Assembly (NCBI RefSeq): GCF_004125265.1
Contig: NZ_RDTE01000003.1
Span: 4,836,001 to 4,900,000, forward strand
DNA: 64,000 nucleotides
Direction: 5' to 3'
Source of the DNA: Streptomyces lydicus
GTDB taxonomy: Bacteria > Actinomycetota > Actinomycetes > Streptomycetales > Streptomycetaceae
Part shown: piece by piece, positions 31,262-39,453 of the stretch
Layout of the letters: every line of letters starts with the position of its first letter
Position numbering within the stretch: the stretch's first letter is position 1
The notes under the pieces: generated by a model
The model's input: the letters and a program-made list of their open reading frames with translations, nothing else
Told to the model about the DNA's origin: nothing
Databases searched by the model: none
Position numbers and translations under genes: made by a program

Positions 31262-32743
31262 GTGGCGACGGATCAGATCAGGCGCTGGGAATCGGGTGCG
31301 CTCGCCCACGCGGTCACGGACCCGTTCGGACAGGGCCCGCTGCCCTGGCTGCGCGGCAGCGAGAACTACTTCGACTCCGGCCGCATCATTCCCTGGTACG
31401 TCGACCCCGCCGTCGCCAAGGGGGCGCTGCCGGTGCCCGAACCCGGTAAGCACAACGGCCCGCGCACCGCCGATGACGTCCACCGCCAGATCAAGGGCTT
31501 CGCCGGCCCCGGCGCGGTGGCACCCGGCGAGGCCATCGACTTCCGCGTCTCGGTGGACCCGCCCCAGCCGTTCAACATCGACATCTACCGCATCGGCCAT
31601 TACCGGGGCGCCGGCGCCTCCAAGATCACCACCAGCCCCCGCCTGGCCGGTATCGTCCAGCCGCCCCCGCTGACCGCCGACCGCACGGCCTCCTGCCACC
31701 ACTGGTGGCTCTCCTGGCGCCTCCAGGTGCCCACGTCCTGGCAGCTCGGCGCCTATGTCGCCGTGCTCACCACCGCCGACGGCCGCTACCGCTCCCACAT
31801 CCCCTTCACGGTCCGCGACCACCAGCCCGCCGATCTCCTCCTGCTGCTGCCCGACATCACCTGGCAGGCCTACAACCTCTATCCGGAGGACGGCCGGACC
31901 GGCGCCAGCCTCTACCACGCCTGGGACGAGGAGGGGGCGCTGCTCGGCGAAGCGGACGCCGCCACCACCGTCTCCTTCGACCGCCCCTACGCCGGTGCGG
32001 GACTGCCCCTCCACGTCGGCCATGCCTACGACTTCATCCGCTGGGCCGAGCGCTACGGCTACGACCTCGCCTACGCCGACGCCCGCGATCTGCACGCCGG
32101 CCGCGTCGACCCGTCCCGCTACCGGGGCCTGGTCTTCCCCGGCCATGACGAGTACTGGTCGGTGCCCATGCGCCGTACGGTCGAGCACGCCCGCGACAAC
32201 GGCACCTCGCTCGTCTTCCTGTCCGCCAACACCATGTACTGGCAGGTCGATCTCTCCCCCTCGCCCTCGGGCCCGGACGCGCTGCTGCACTGCCGCAAGC
32301 GGCAGGGACCCGGACGCCCCGCGCTCTGGCGGGAGCTGGGGAACCCCGAACAGCGGCTGATGGGCATCCAGTACGCCGGCCGGGTCCCCGAGCCGGCCCC
32401 CATGGTCGTACGCAACGGCGGCCACTGGCTGTGGGATGCCACCGGCGCGCACGAAGGCGACGAGCTCCCCGGTCTGGTCGCCGGCGAGGCCGACCGCTAC
32501 TTCCCGCGCACCAACCTCCCCGAGCACACCGAACGCATCCTGCTCGCCCATTCCCCCTACCGCGACAGCGAAGGCGCCCGCCGCCATCAGGAGACCTCCC
32601 TCTACCGCGCCCCCAGCGGCGCCTGGGTCTTCGCCTCCGGCACCTTCGCCTGGTCCCCCGCCCTCGACCGCCCCGGCCATGTCGACGAACGCATCCAACG
32701 CGCCACCGCCAACCTCCTCGACCGCATCTGCAAACGCGACTGA
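31262..32743 (+). CDS. N,N-dimethylformamidase-like large-subunit domain protein
   Basis: 493 aa protein resembling the large (beta) subunit of N,N-dimethylformamidase. Features: NIDIYRIGHYRGAGA in the N-terminal beta domain, LLLLPDITWQAYNLYPEDG, then a GATase-like Rossmann part VGHAYDFIRWAERYGYDLAYA, GLVFPGHDEYWS and LVFLSANTMYWQVDL. A GTG at 31262 with GGAGGGGAG upstream is chosen; another GTG lies two codons earlier. The substrate is unlikely to be dimethylformamide in soil streptomycetes without the small subunit gene, which is absent here. No signal peptide seen. Function beyond amide hydrolysis is guesswork. Confidence 0.85.
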   Translation: MATDQIRRWESGALAHAVTDPFGQGPLPWLRGSENYFDSGRIIPWYVDPAVAKGALPVPEPGKHNGPRTADDVHRQIKGFAGPGAVAPGEAIDFRVSVDPPQPFNIDIYRIGHYRGAGASKITTSPRLAGIVQPPPLTADRTASCHHWWLSWRLQVPTSWQLGAYVAVLTTADGRYRSHIPFTVRDHQPADLLLLLPDITWQAYNLYPEDGRTGASLYHAWDEEGALLGEADAATTVSFDRPYAGAGLPLHVGHAYDFIRWAERYGYDLAYADARDLHAGRVDPSRYRGLVFPGHDEYWSVPMRRTVEHARDNGTSLVFLSANTMYWQVDLSPSPSGPDALLHCRKRQGPGRPALWRELGNPEQRLMGIQYAGRVPEPAPMVVRNGGHWLWDATGAHEGDELPGLVAGEADRYFPRTNLPEHTERILLAHSPYRDSEGARRHQETSLYRAPSGAWVFASGTFAWSPALDRPGHVDERIQRATANLLDRICKRD

Positions 32744-32757
32744 GCCCACGGGGAGGC

Positions 32758-32788
32758 GCGGGCAGGCCCCTCCGCGCGGAGGTCCCGC
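32758..32788. terminator. Hairpin between convergent genes
   Basis: CCTCCGCGCGGAGG (32769-32782) is a perfect palindrome inside an outer GCGGG/CCCGC stem (32758-32762, 32784-32788). It lies between the convergent formamidase-like gene and LysR gene and suits a bidirectional terminator. Confidence 0.6.
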
Positions 32789-32791
32789 CCG

Positions 32792-33691
32792 CTACCGCGC
32801 GGCCGCCGGCCCCAGCTCCCGTGCCAGCGCGACCGTCAGCGCCCGGAAGATCCGCACCTCCGGATTCGGGTCCCCGACACGAGTGGCGAGGACACTCTGC
32901 GCCCACGGCGCATCCAGTACCGGCACGAACACCGCTCCCGGCCACGGGTAGTAGCGCGCGAACGACTTCAGCCCCGACCCCGCTCCCCGCCCCGCCGCCA
33001 CGCTCGTCAGCACATCCTGCGGGGTCAGCGCGTAGTCGAGGCCGCGCCGCCGGCCCTCGGTGAAGTACAGGTAGTCGGCGAAGGGCTGCGGTGTGTGCGA
33101 GGGCAGCCGCAGATACGGCAGGTCGATGACGTCCGCCATCCGCACCCCTTCGTGCGCGGCGTCCGCGAGCGAGGACGCCGACGGCACCGCCACGATCCGC
33201 TGCTCGGTCGTCAGCACATCGGCCTCGATCTCCGCACTGCGGACCAGCGGCCGCACGAACGCCACGTCCACCCGGTCCTCGCGCAGCGCACTGCAGTGCT
33301 CGGTAAAGGTCAGCTGCACCAGCGACACGGGGACGTCGGGCCGCGCCCGGCGGAAGGCGCTGATCGCGGCCGGGGTCACCTCGGCCGATCCGTGCCCCAT
33401 GACACCGACCCGCAGCGGCCGGGCCGGTGCCGTCCGCTGCGCCGCGTCCGCCACATCGTCCATGGCGGCGTTGGCGGCGGCGAGCAGCGTACGGGCGTGG
33501 GAGACCAGCCGCCGCCCTGCCGCGGTCGGCGCCACGGGGCTGCGCTCCAGCAGGACGGTGCCGAACTCCCGCTCCAGTTGCTGCACATGGCCGGTCACCG
33601 CCGCGGGAGACAGAAACAGCCGGGCCGCCGCCCGCCCGAAGTGCCCCTCCTCGACCACGGCAAGAAAGGAGGAGAGCCGCCGCAGATCCAT
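32792..33691 (-). CDS. LysR-family transcriptional regulator
   Basis: 299 aa. N-terminal winged helix MDLRRLSSFLAVVEEGHFGRAA with recognition helix LSPAAVTGHVQQLEREFG, then the two-lobed ligand domain (RPLRVGVMGHGSAEV, VDVAFVRPLV, RIVAVPSASSLA). ATG at 33691 gives the canonical family start; the upstream frame is not coding. It is divergent from an MFS transporter gene, with an inverted repeat of LysR type in the 101-base gap. It probably activates the transporter gene in response to the transported compound, which is unknown. Confidence 0.94.
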   Translation of the reverse strand: MDLRRLSSFLAVVEEGHFGRAAARLFLSPAAVTGHVQQLEREFGTVLLERSPVAPTAAGRRLVSHARTLLAAANAAMDDVADAAQRTAPARPLRVGVMGHGSAEVTPAAISAFRRARPDVPVSLVQLTFTEHCSALREDRVDVAFVRPLVRSAEIEADVLTTEQRIVAVPSASSLADAAHEGVRMADVIDLPYLRLPSHTPQPFADYLYFTEGRRRGLDYALTPQDVLTSVAAGRGAGSGLKSFARYYPWPGAVFVPVLDAPWAQSVLATRVGDPNPEVRIFRALTVALARELGPAAAR

Positions 33692-33731
33692 GCGGCCCAC
33701 GATAATTCCGGACCCGCGCCGCCAACGGGGA

Positions 33732-33752
33732 CCGTTCAGATTTCCTGAACGG
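33732..33752. promoter_or_regulatory. LysR-type operator between regulator and MFS gene
   Basis: CCGTTCAG (33732-33739) and CTGAACGG (33745-33752) are perfect inverted arms five bases apart; the centre reads TTCAG-N5-CTGAA, fitting the T-N11-A rule of LysR sites. Position in the divergent gap supports regulation of both genes. Confidence 0.8.
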
Positions 33753-33792
33753 GGGAGGCGCCGCTGCCCGCCCGGCCCGTACACAACGTTCC

Positions 33793-35148
33793 ATGACGAC
33801 CACGGCACCCCCTGCTCCCTCCCGGGCCACCCGCCGTCCGATCCGCCATCGCCACTGGCTGCGCACGGGCTGGGTGATGACCGCCTCGGGCTGGAGCGCC
33901 AACCAGTTCTCCGCCCTCCTCGGCGCCTACCGTGCGGACCTCGGTCTGACCGGGGCCACGACCACCGCCCTCTTCGGCGTTTACGTCCTGGGTCTGATCC
34001 CCGGTCTGTTCCTGGGCGGTCCGGCCGCCGACCGCCGCGGCCGCCGCCCCGTCGTCCTCGCCGCTCTCGCGCTCTCCGCGCTGGCGACCGTGCTGCTGAT
34101 GGCGGGTTCGGTGGCCACCGGCCTGCTGTGGCCCGGGCGCTTCCTGACCGGTATCGGGGCCGGCGCCCTGCTCAGCGCGGGCAGCGCCTGGATCAAGGAA
34201 CTGTCCTCGCCCCCGTACGACACCCACTCGACGGCCGGCGCCGCGGCCCGCCGTTCGGGACTCTTCCTCTCCGCGGGCTTCGCCACCGGCGGGCTGGTGG
34301 CGGCGCTGATAGCGCAGTGGGCCCCGGCTCCCATGACCACCGCCTACCTGCCCCACCTCGCCCTCTCCGCGACAGCCGCGCTCCTGGCGTCCCGCACCCC
34401 GGAAACGGCCCGCACCGGCCACCGGGAGACGGCCCGGACGCCCGACGCCCCCGCGACGACACCGGCGACCACGCGCCCCGGGCCTGCGGCAGGGCTGTCC
34501 TCCGCACCGCACGGACCTGCGGTGGAGCTGTCTCCCGCCCGGCCCGAGCCTGCCCCCGCCTCCGCCCCGGCCTTCCGTCGCCTGGTCGCCCCCGTCGCCC
34601 CCTGGGTGTTCGTCGCTCCCAGCATCGCCCTCGCCACCCTCCCCGGGCTCGTGGATGCGGGCCTCACCGGCTGGCAGACCGTGTACGCCGGGATCGTCAC
34701 CGCCGTCACCCCCGGCACCGGCCTGCTCATCGCCCCCCTCGCCCGACGCCTCGCCGCCCGGCACCGCATCGCCACCGCCGTGGCCGGACTCGCCGCCGTC
34801 ATCGCCGGCCTGCTCCTCGCCGCCTTCGCGGTCGCCCGCATCCGGCCGGACGCCGCACTGCTCGCCGCCGCCGTACTCGGCGCCGGGTACGGACTGTGCG
34901 TGGCATACGGCCTCACCGAGGTCGCCGCCCTGGCGCCTCCGGACGGGCTGGCCCGCCTGACCGCCCGCTTCTGGGCCCTGTGCTACCTGGGCTTCTGCAC
35001 CCCGTACGCGATCACGCTGCTCACCGGCCTGTTCGCCCCGGCCACGGTGCTGCTCGCGATGGTCGTCCCGGCCGCGGCCACCCTCGCGCTGATCGCCCGC
35101 CGGGGTACCCGCCGGTGCGCCCGCCGGGGTGCCCGCCCCACCGCCTGA
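33793..35148 (+). CDS. MFS transporter
   Basis: 451 aa, major facilitator with about 12 hydrophobic segments. The loop between helices 2 and 3 reads GGPAADRRGRRPVVLAAL, matching the family motif G-x-x-x-D-R-x-G-R-R. The central cytoplasmic loop between the halves is long and rich in Pro/Ala/Thr (GPAAGLSSAPHGPAVELS region). ATG at 33793. Divergent from the LysR gene with an operator between; likely induced efflux of a small molecule. Substrate unknown. Confidence 0.93.
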   Translation: MTTTAPPAPSRATRRPIRHRHWLRTGWVMTASGWSANQFSALLGAYRADLGLTGATTTALFGVYVLGLIPGLFLGGPAADRRGRRPVVLAALALSALATVLLMAGSVATGLLWPGRFLTGIGAGALLSAGSAWIKELSSPPYDTHSTAGAAARRSGLFLSAGFATGGLVAALIAQWAPAPMTTAYLPHLALSATAALLASRTPETARTGHRETARTPDAPATTPATTRPGPAAGLSSAPHGPAVELSPARPEPAPASAPAFRRLVAPVAPWVFVAPSIALATLPGLVDAGLTGWQTVYAGIVTAVTPGTGLLIAPLARRLAARHRIATAVAGLAAVIAGLLLAAFAVARIRPDAALLAAAVLGAGYGLCVAYGLTEVAALAPPDGLARLTARFWALCYLGFCTPYAITLLTGLFAPATVLLAMVVPAAATLALIARRGTRRCARRGARPTA

Positions 35149-35289
35149 CGCCCCGCCCCGTGCCGCCTGAAGCCCGGCTCGCACCGCCCGAAGCGCGGCC
35201 CTCCCGGCGTGCCCGGCCCCCGTCCGCCACCACCGGCCCGCGTGAGGGAGAATCGGTATGACTCCTGGATCAACCTACGCGGAGGAAGC

Positions 35290-36189
35290 GTGCCCGGTTT
35301 TGTAGAAAAGCCTGAGCCGGTGGAGGTTCCCGGGCTCACCCACCTTCACACCGGCAAGGTGCGCGACCTCTACCAGAACGCCGCCGGCGACCTGATCATG
35401 GTCGCCAGCGACCGCACCTCCGTCTACGACTGGGTGCTGCCCACCGAGATCCCCGAAAAGGGCCGCATCCTCACCCAGCTGTCCCTGTGGTGGTTCGAGC
35501 AGCTCTCCGATCTGGCCCCCCACCACGTCCTCTCCACCGACGTCCCGGCCGGCGCCCCCGCCGACTGGGCGGGCCGCACCCTGGTCTGCAAGTCGCTGCG
35601 GATGGTCCCCGTCGAGTGTGTGGCCCGCGGCTACCTCACCGGCTCCGGCCTCGCCGAATACCGGCAGACCCGTACCGTCTGCGGGCTGGCCCTCCCCGAA
35701 GGCCTCGTCGACGGCTCCGAGCTCCCTGCGCCGATCTTCACCCCGGCCACCAAGGCCGCCGTCGGTGACCACGACGAGAACGTCTCCTATGAGGAGGTCG
35801 TCCACCAGATCGGCGCCGAGGTAGCCGCCCAGCTCCGGCAGACGACCCTCGCCGTCTACGGCCGGGCCCGCGACATCGCCCGCGAGCGCGGCGTCATCCT
35901 GGCCGACACCAAGTTCGAGTTCGGCTTCGACGGTGAGCAGCTGACCCTGGCCGACGAGGTCCTGACGCCCGACTCCTCGCGCTTCTGGCCGGCCGACCTG
36001 TGGCAGCCGGGCCGCGCCCAGCCGTCCTTCGACAAGCAGTTCGTCCGCGACTGGCTGACCTCTCCCGCCGCGGCCTGGGACCGCACGGGCACGCTGCCGC
36101 CGCCCGTCCTCCCGCACGAGATCGTCGAGAGCACCCGCGCCAAGTACGTCGAGGCCTACGAACGCCTTACGGGTCTCAGCTGGGCATGA
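35290..36189 (+). CDS. purC: Phosphoribosylaminoimidazole-succinocarboxamide (SAICAR) synthase
   Basis: Joins aspartate to CAIR with ATP, eighth step of purine synthesis. 299 aa, typical. Family motifs: HTGKVRDLYQ (nucleotide-binding), MVASDRTSVYDWVLPTEIPEKG, VECVARGYLTGSG, and the late ILADTKFEFGFD and LADEVLTPDSSRFWP with the metal-binding acids. GTG 35290 follows GGAGGAA and gives the conserved start PGFVEKPEPVEVPGL; the extra upstream frame is not coding. TATGAC at about 35257 could be a -10 element. It stands alone between the MFS gene and a tRNA. Confidence 0.97.
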   Translation: MPGFVEKPEPVEVPGLTHLHTGKVRDLYQNAAGDLIMVASDRTSVYDWVLPTEIPEKGRILTQLSLWWFEQLSDLAPHHVLSTDVPAGAPADWAGRTLVCKSLRMVPVECVARGYLTGSGLAEYRQTRTVCGLALPEGLVDGSELPAPIFTPATKAAVGDHDENVSYEEVVHQIGAEVAAQLRQTTLAVYGRARDIARERGVILADTKFEFGFDGEQLTLADEVLTPDSSRFWPADLWQPGRAQPSFDKQFVRDWLTSPAAAWDRTGTLPPPVLPHEIVESTRAKYVEAYERLTGLSWA

Positions 36190-36269
36190 GCCCTTGTCCG
36201 GCCCGGGGCCTTACCCCGGGCCGGGTCTCGGTCCCGCCCGGATCCGTGCCCGGGCCGGAGAACAGGTGG

Positions 36270-36325
36270 CGCGCACAGAAAGGTCCCGCGCACACGAAAG
36301 GCCCCGCGCATACGAAAAGGCCCCG
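36270..36325. repeat. Three tandem 18-19 bp units next to a tRNA terminator
   Basis: Units of the form GCGCAYACGAAAGGCCCCG repeat three times, the last being the left arm of the tRNA-Gly terminator. They look like duplicated half-terminators. Confidence 0.75.
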
Positions 36326-36352
36326 TCCGACATCACTGCCGGCCGGGGCCTT
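36317..36352 (-). terminator. Terminator of tRNA-Gly(GCC)
   Basis: AAGGCCCCG (36317-36325) pairs with CGGGGCCTT (36344-36352); on the minus strand the stem is followed by TTTTCG. It ends the tRNA-Gly transcript. Confidence 0.8.
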
Positions 36353-36361
36353 CTCCTGCTG

Positions 36362-36434
36362 AGCGGACGACGAGGCTCGAACTCGCGACCTCAACCTTGG
36401 CAAGGTTGCGCTCTACCAACTGAGCTACGTCCGC
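36362..36434 (-). tRNA. tRNA-Gly (GCC), first copy
   Basis: Full cloverleaf on the minus strand: acceptor GCGGACG/CGTCCGC, D-arm with AGCTCAGTTGG, anticodon loop CTTGCCAAG with GCC, T-loop TTCGAGC, discriminator U. CCA is not encoded. Identical in its mature sequence to the copy at 40738, on the same strand; the two bracket a two-component/ABC cassette. Confidence 0.96.
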
Positions 36435-36487
36435 ATGCTCCGTGCACAGCTCCTGAAACCAGTCGCCGCCGCGCGGTGCGGGCACCA

Positions 36488-37129
36488 CTATAGCCAACCT
36501 CGCTCGCGGGCGAGGCGCGCCGCGGCGTGACGGTTCTCCGCACCCAGCTTCGCGGTCGCCGACGAGAGGTAGTTCCGCACCGTCCCCGGCGACAGCGAGG
36601 CCCGCTCCGCGATCTCCGCGACCGGCGCCCCGTCCTCGGCGCACTCCAGCACCTCCGCCTCCCGGGCCGACAGCGGGGACTCCCCGGCACTGATCGCATC
36701 CGCCGCCAACTCCGGGTCCACATAACGGTTTCCGGCATGGACCGCGCGTATGATCTCCGCCAGCCGCTGCGCCGACACCGTCTTCGGCACGAACCCCCGC
36801 ACCCCGGCTTCCAGCGCCCGCTTCAGATGCCCCGGCCGGCCGTGACTCGTCACGATCATGGACCGGCACCCCGGCACCTCGCCCCGCAGAGATGTGGCCA
36901 CTGCCACACCGTCCGCCCCCGGCATCTGCAGATCCAGCACCGCCACATCCGGCTCGTGGGCCCGGGCCATCGCCCGTGCCTCCGGTCCCGACGCCGCCTG
37001 GGCCACCACCAGCAGGTCGTCCTCCAGCGACAGCAACGCCGCCAGCGCTCCCCGGATCAGATGCTCGTCATCCGCGAGCAACACCCGGATCACCTCGCCC
37101 CGCACCTCGCCCCGCACCTCGTCACTCAC
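36488..37129 (-). CDS. NarL/LuxR-type response regulator
   Basis: 213 aa response regulator. Receiver domain: acidic pocket LLADDEH, phospho-acceptor Asp in VLDLQMPG, conserved Thr/Ser in MIVTSHG and Lys in FVPKTVS. The C-terminal LuxR-type HTH is LSAREAEVLECAEDGAPVAEIA then LSPGTVRNYLSSATAKLG. GTG at 37129 has GGGGAGG upstream; GTG 37093 (VIRVLLADDE) is an equally good start and would remove a VRGEVRGEV repeat encoded by a 12-bp tandem duplication. It is last in the ABC-kinase-regulator unit and is directly followed by the tRNA-Gly gene. Confidence 0.92.
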   Translation of the reverse strand: MSDEVRGEVRGEVIRVLLADDEHLIRGALAALLSLEDDLLVVAQAASGPEARAMARAHEPDVAVLDLQMPGADGVAVATSLRGEVPGCRSMIVTSHGRPGHLKRALEAGVRGFVPKTVSAQRLAEIIRAVHAGNRYVDPELAADAISAGESPLSAREAEVLECAEDGAPVAEIAERASLSPGTVRNYLSSATAKLGAENRHAAARLARERGWL

Positions 37130-37158
37130 CTGCCGCCCCACCTCCCCGCCGACCATGA

Positions 37159-37285
37159 ACCCCCGTGCCGAACCGCGACGAGTCCCTGTGCCGAACCCCC
37201 GCACCAGATCCCCGCACCGCACCAGACCCCTGTACCGCACCGATCCCCGTGCCGAGCCCTTGCGCCGAACCCCGGCCCCGCACCG
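37159..37285. repeat. Degenerate CCCCGTGCCGAAC repeats between kinase and regulator genes
   Basis: Short units such as CCCCGTGCCGAAC and CCCCGCACCGCACCAGA alternate through this 127-base stretch in the 188-base gap between the response regulator and histidine kinase genes, an unusually large gap for such a pair. Confidence 0.65.
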
Positions 37286-37317
37286 TTCGCCCGTCCCGTC
37301 CGTACCCTTTTCCCTCC

Positions 37318-38598
37318 CTACCCCGTCACCGCCCCCATCGCTATCGGCAGCTCGACCGTCAAACGGTAGGAGCCCTGCAGGACCGGGCCCGATGCCAGGG
37401 TGCCGCCCAAGGGCTGCAGCCGTTCCCGCAGTCCCTTGAGGCCGCTGCCGGGCAGCGAGCCGGCCCCGGTGGTGACCGGACGGTGAGTGGTGACACCGTC
37501 GTTCTCCATGGTCATCACGAGGAGCGAGCGGTGCGGATCGATCAGGGTCCGCACCACACAGTGCCGCACCTCGGCGGCGTGCCGCAGGACGTTCGTGGTG
37601 CCTTCGCGTACGACCCAGCCGAGCGCCGACTCCACCTCCGGCGGCAGCCGCGTCTCGTCCTCGCCCTCGATACGGCAGTCCACCCCGGCCGCCCGCAGGA
37701 TGGAGCGGGCCCCGGTCAACTCCGCCCGCAGATCGGCCTTGCGGTAGCCGCGCACCACCTCCCGTACCTCGCGCTGGGACTCCTGGGCGATCCGCTGTAC
37801 CTCCACCATCTGCTCCACGGCCTCCGGCCGCTCCCGCCGGGCGAGCTGGACGGCCAGCTCGCTCTTCAGGGCGATCACCGCCAGATTCCGGCCCATGACG
37901 TCGTGCAGATCCCGGCCGAACCGCAGCCGTTCCTCGGCGACCGCGAGCCGTGCCTCGGTACCGCGTGCTGCGTCCAGTTTCCGGACCACACCGAGCAGCC
38001 AGCCCGTGGGCCGCGCTATCACAAAGCTCCACAGGCCGGTGAGGACCAGCAGAATCGCCACGGCCAGTGACCCCAGCCAGGCGCCCGTGCACGCCCCGAA
38101 CAGCAGGATGAGTCCGGCCGTGGCGGCGGCCAGCGCTGCCAGGAACTGCCGCTTGGGCACCACCAGGCTGTGCGCCATGAAGAACGGGGTGAGGCTGGCG
38201 CTGATCGCAATGCACACCGTGGACAGGGTTTCGTCGCGGTCGTGGCCGATGCCGTTGACCATGATCAACGCGACGAGCGCGACCAACGCGACTTCGGCGG
38301 CGAACGTCAGCACCCCCGAGACGAGCAGCAGGCCGCGCGGCGTCGCCCCCAGTTTCAGGTAGCGGTTGAGCGCCCGGTTCAACAGCGGAAGGGACAGCGC
38401 CCCCTGAACCACGTTCAGCCCACTGGCGCCGACGGCCAGGACGACCAGCAACGGGCTGCCGCCGGTGAGGCCCATGACGGGCATCACCCCGCCGATCACA
38501 GGGAGCCAGGGAATGGCGTACAGCGTCCAGCGGAAGTACGCCTCGACCATGCCGACCTGGCTCCGCCGCCGCCACATCGCCCGTAGTTGCCCGATCAT
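37318..38598 (-). CDS. DesK/NarX-like sensor histidine kinase
   Basis: 426 aa membrane kinase. The N-terminal half contains about five to six hydrophobic helices (for example WTLYAIPWLPVIGGVMPVMG, LLLVSGVLTFAAEVALVALV, AVAILLVLTGLWSFVIA) with no large outside loop, so it senses within or near the membrane. The HisKA_3 box EERLRFGRDLHDVMGRNLAVIALK carries the phospho-His. The ATPase domain shows WVVREGTTNVLRHA (N-box) and GSGLKGLRERL (G-box). The gap to the upstream permease gene is 36 bases, so it is co-transcribed with the exporter; the response regulator follows. Typical of exporters under local control by the stress or drug that they handle. Confidence 0.93.
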   Translation of the reverse strand: MIGQLRAMWRRRSQVGMVEAYFRWTLYAIPWLPVIGGVMPVMGLTGGSPLLVVLAVGASGLNVVQGALSLPLLNRALNRYLKLGATPRGLLLVSGVLTFAAEVALVALVALIMVNGIGHDRDETLSTVCIAISASLTPFFMAHSLVVPKRQFLAALAAATAGLILLFGACTGAWLGSLAVAILLVLTGLWSFVIARPTGWLLGVVRKLDAARGTEARLAVAEERLRFGRDLHDVMGRNLAVIALKSELAVQLARRERPEAVEQMVEVQRIAQESQREVREVVRGYRKADLRAELTGARSILRAAGVDCRIEGEDETRLPPEVESALGWVVREGTTNVLRHAAEVRHCVVRTLIDPHRSLLVMTMENDGVTTHRPVTTGAGSLPGSGLKGLRERLQPLGGTLASGPVLQGSYRLTVELPIAMGAVTG

Positions 38599-38634
38599 GC
38601 GCTGCCCGCCCCCGTTGCCCGATCTCCTGCGCCG

Positions 38635-39453
38635 TCAGCGCCGCGGCTCCCAGCGGAACCACCGCTGCACAGCAAACAGCGCGAGCCCGGCCCAGGCCAA
38701 GCCGGTGATCAGCTGCCCCACCGTCTCCTTGAGGTCCCCGCCACCGGTCCAGCCGCCGCGTATCAGCTCCATCGCCGGCGACAGCGGCAGGAACGCGAGG
38801 AACTCGGCGATCCGCTCCGGAAAGATGTCCAGGGGGACCATTACCCCGGACCCGGCCAGCGACAGCATGATGAAGGGCATCACGATCAGCTGAGCGGACT
38901 CGGTCGACCTCGCGAAGGCGGAGGTCGCCGCTGCGAGCCCGACGACCGTGACCATGCCCAGCAGCACTCCTGCGATCAGGAGGTGCGGTGCGGTGGGCAG
39001 GTCGGTGTCCAGCACCAGAGCGCCGAGGGCGGCGAGGAGCACGCACTGCGCCAGCCCTATCAGCACCGAGGGCAGCGCGGTGCCGGTCAGTATTTCCAGA
39101 TCCCGCAGTTCTCCGGTGCGCAGACGCTTGAGCACCAGTTCCTCGCGCCGGGCGACGTAGGCGGCGGTGACGTTGGAGTAGACGGCAAAGACCAGAACGC
39201 AGCCGAGAGTGCCGGGCAACAGCACGGTTCCGACCGACAAGCCCGTGCCGGCCAGATTCATCGAACCGACCCCCTGCCGCATGGCGAAGGCCATCACAAT
39301 CGGCAGGAACAACGAGGTGTACAGCGCGGACTTGTTACGGACGAGAAGCGTCAACTCGGCCCGCCCCAGGGCCTGCAGACGGCCTGCGGTGCGGGTTTCC
39401 GCGGGAATTCCGCCCCGCGCATCGCCGACAGCTTGGCTTGTACCTGCACTCAT
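38635..39453 (-). CDS. ABC-2 type transporter permease
   Basis: 272 aa, six hydrophobic helices in the ABC-2 layout: RNKSALYTSLFLPIVMAFAM, LPGTLGCVLVFAVYSNVTAAY, then ALPSVLIGLAQCVLLAALGAL, IAGVLLGMVTVVGLAAAT, IVMPFIMLSLAGSGVMVPLD and GLAWAGLALFAVQRWF. The short EELVLKRLRTG loop is the coupling element. Start ATG overlaps the end of the ATPase gene by four bases. Works with the ATPase at 39450-40544; substrate unknown. Confidence 0.93.
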   Translation of the reverse strand: MSAGTSQAVGDARGGIPAETRTAGRLQALGRAELTLLVRNKSALYTSLFLPIVMAFAMRQGVGSMNLAGTGLSVGTVLLPGTLGCVLVFAVYSNVTAAYVARREELVLKRLRTGELRDLEILTGTALPSVLIGLAQCVLLAALGALVLDTDLPTAPHLLIAGVLLGMVTVVGLAAATSAFARSTESAQLIVMPFIMLSLAGSGVMVPLDIFPERIAEFLAFLPLSPAMELIRGGWTGGGDLKETVGQLITGLAWAGLALFAVQRWFRWEPRR

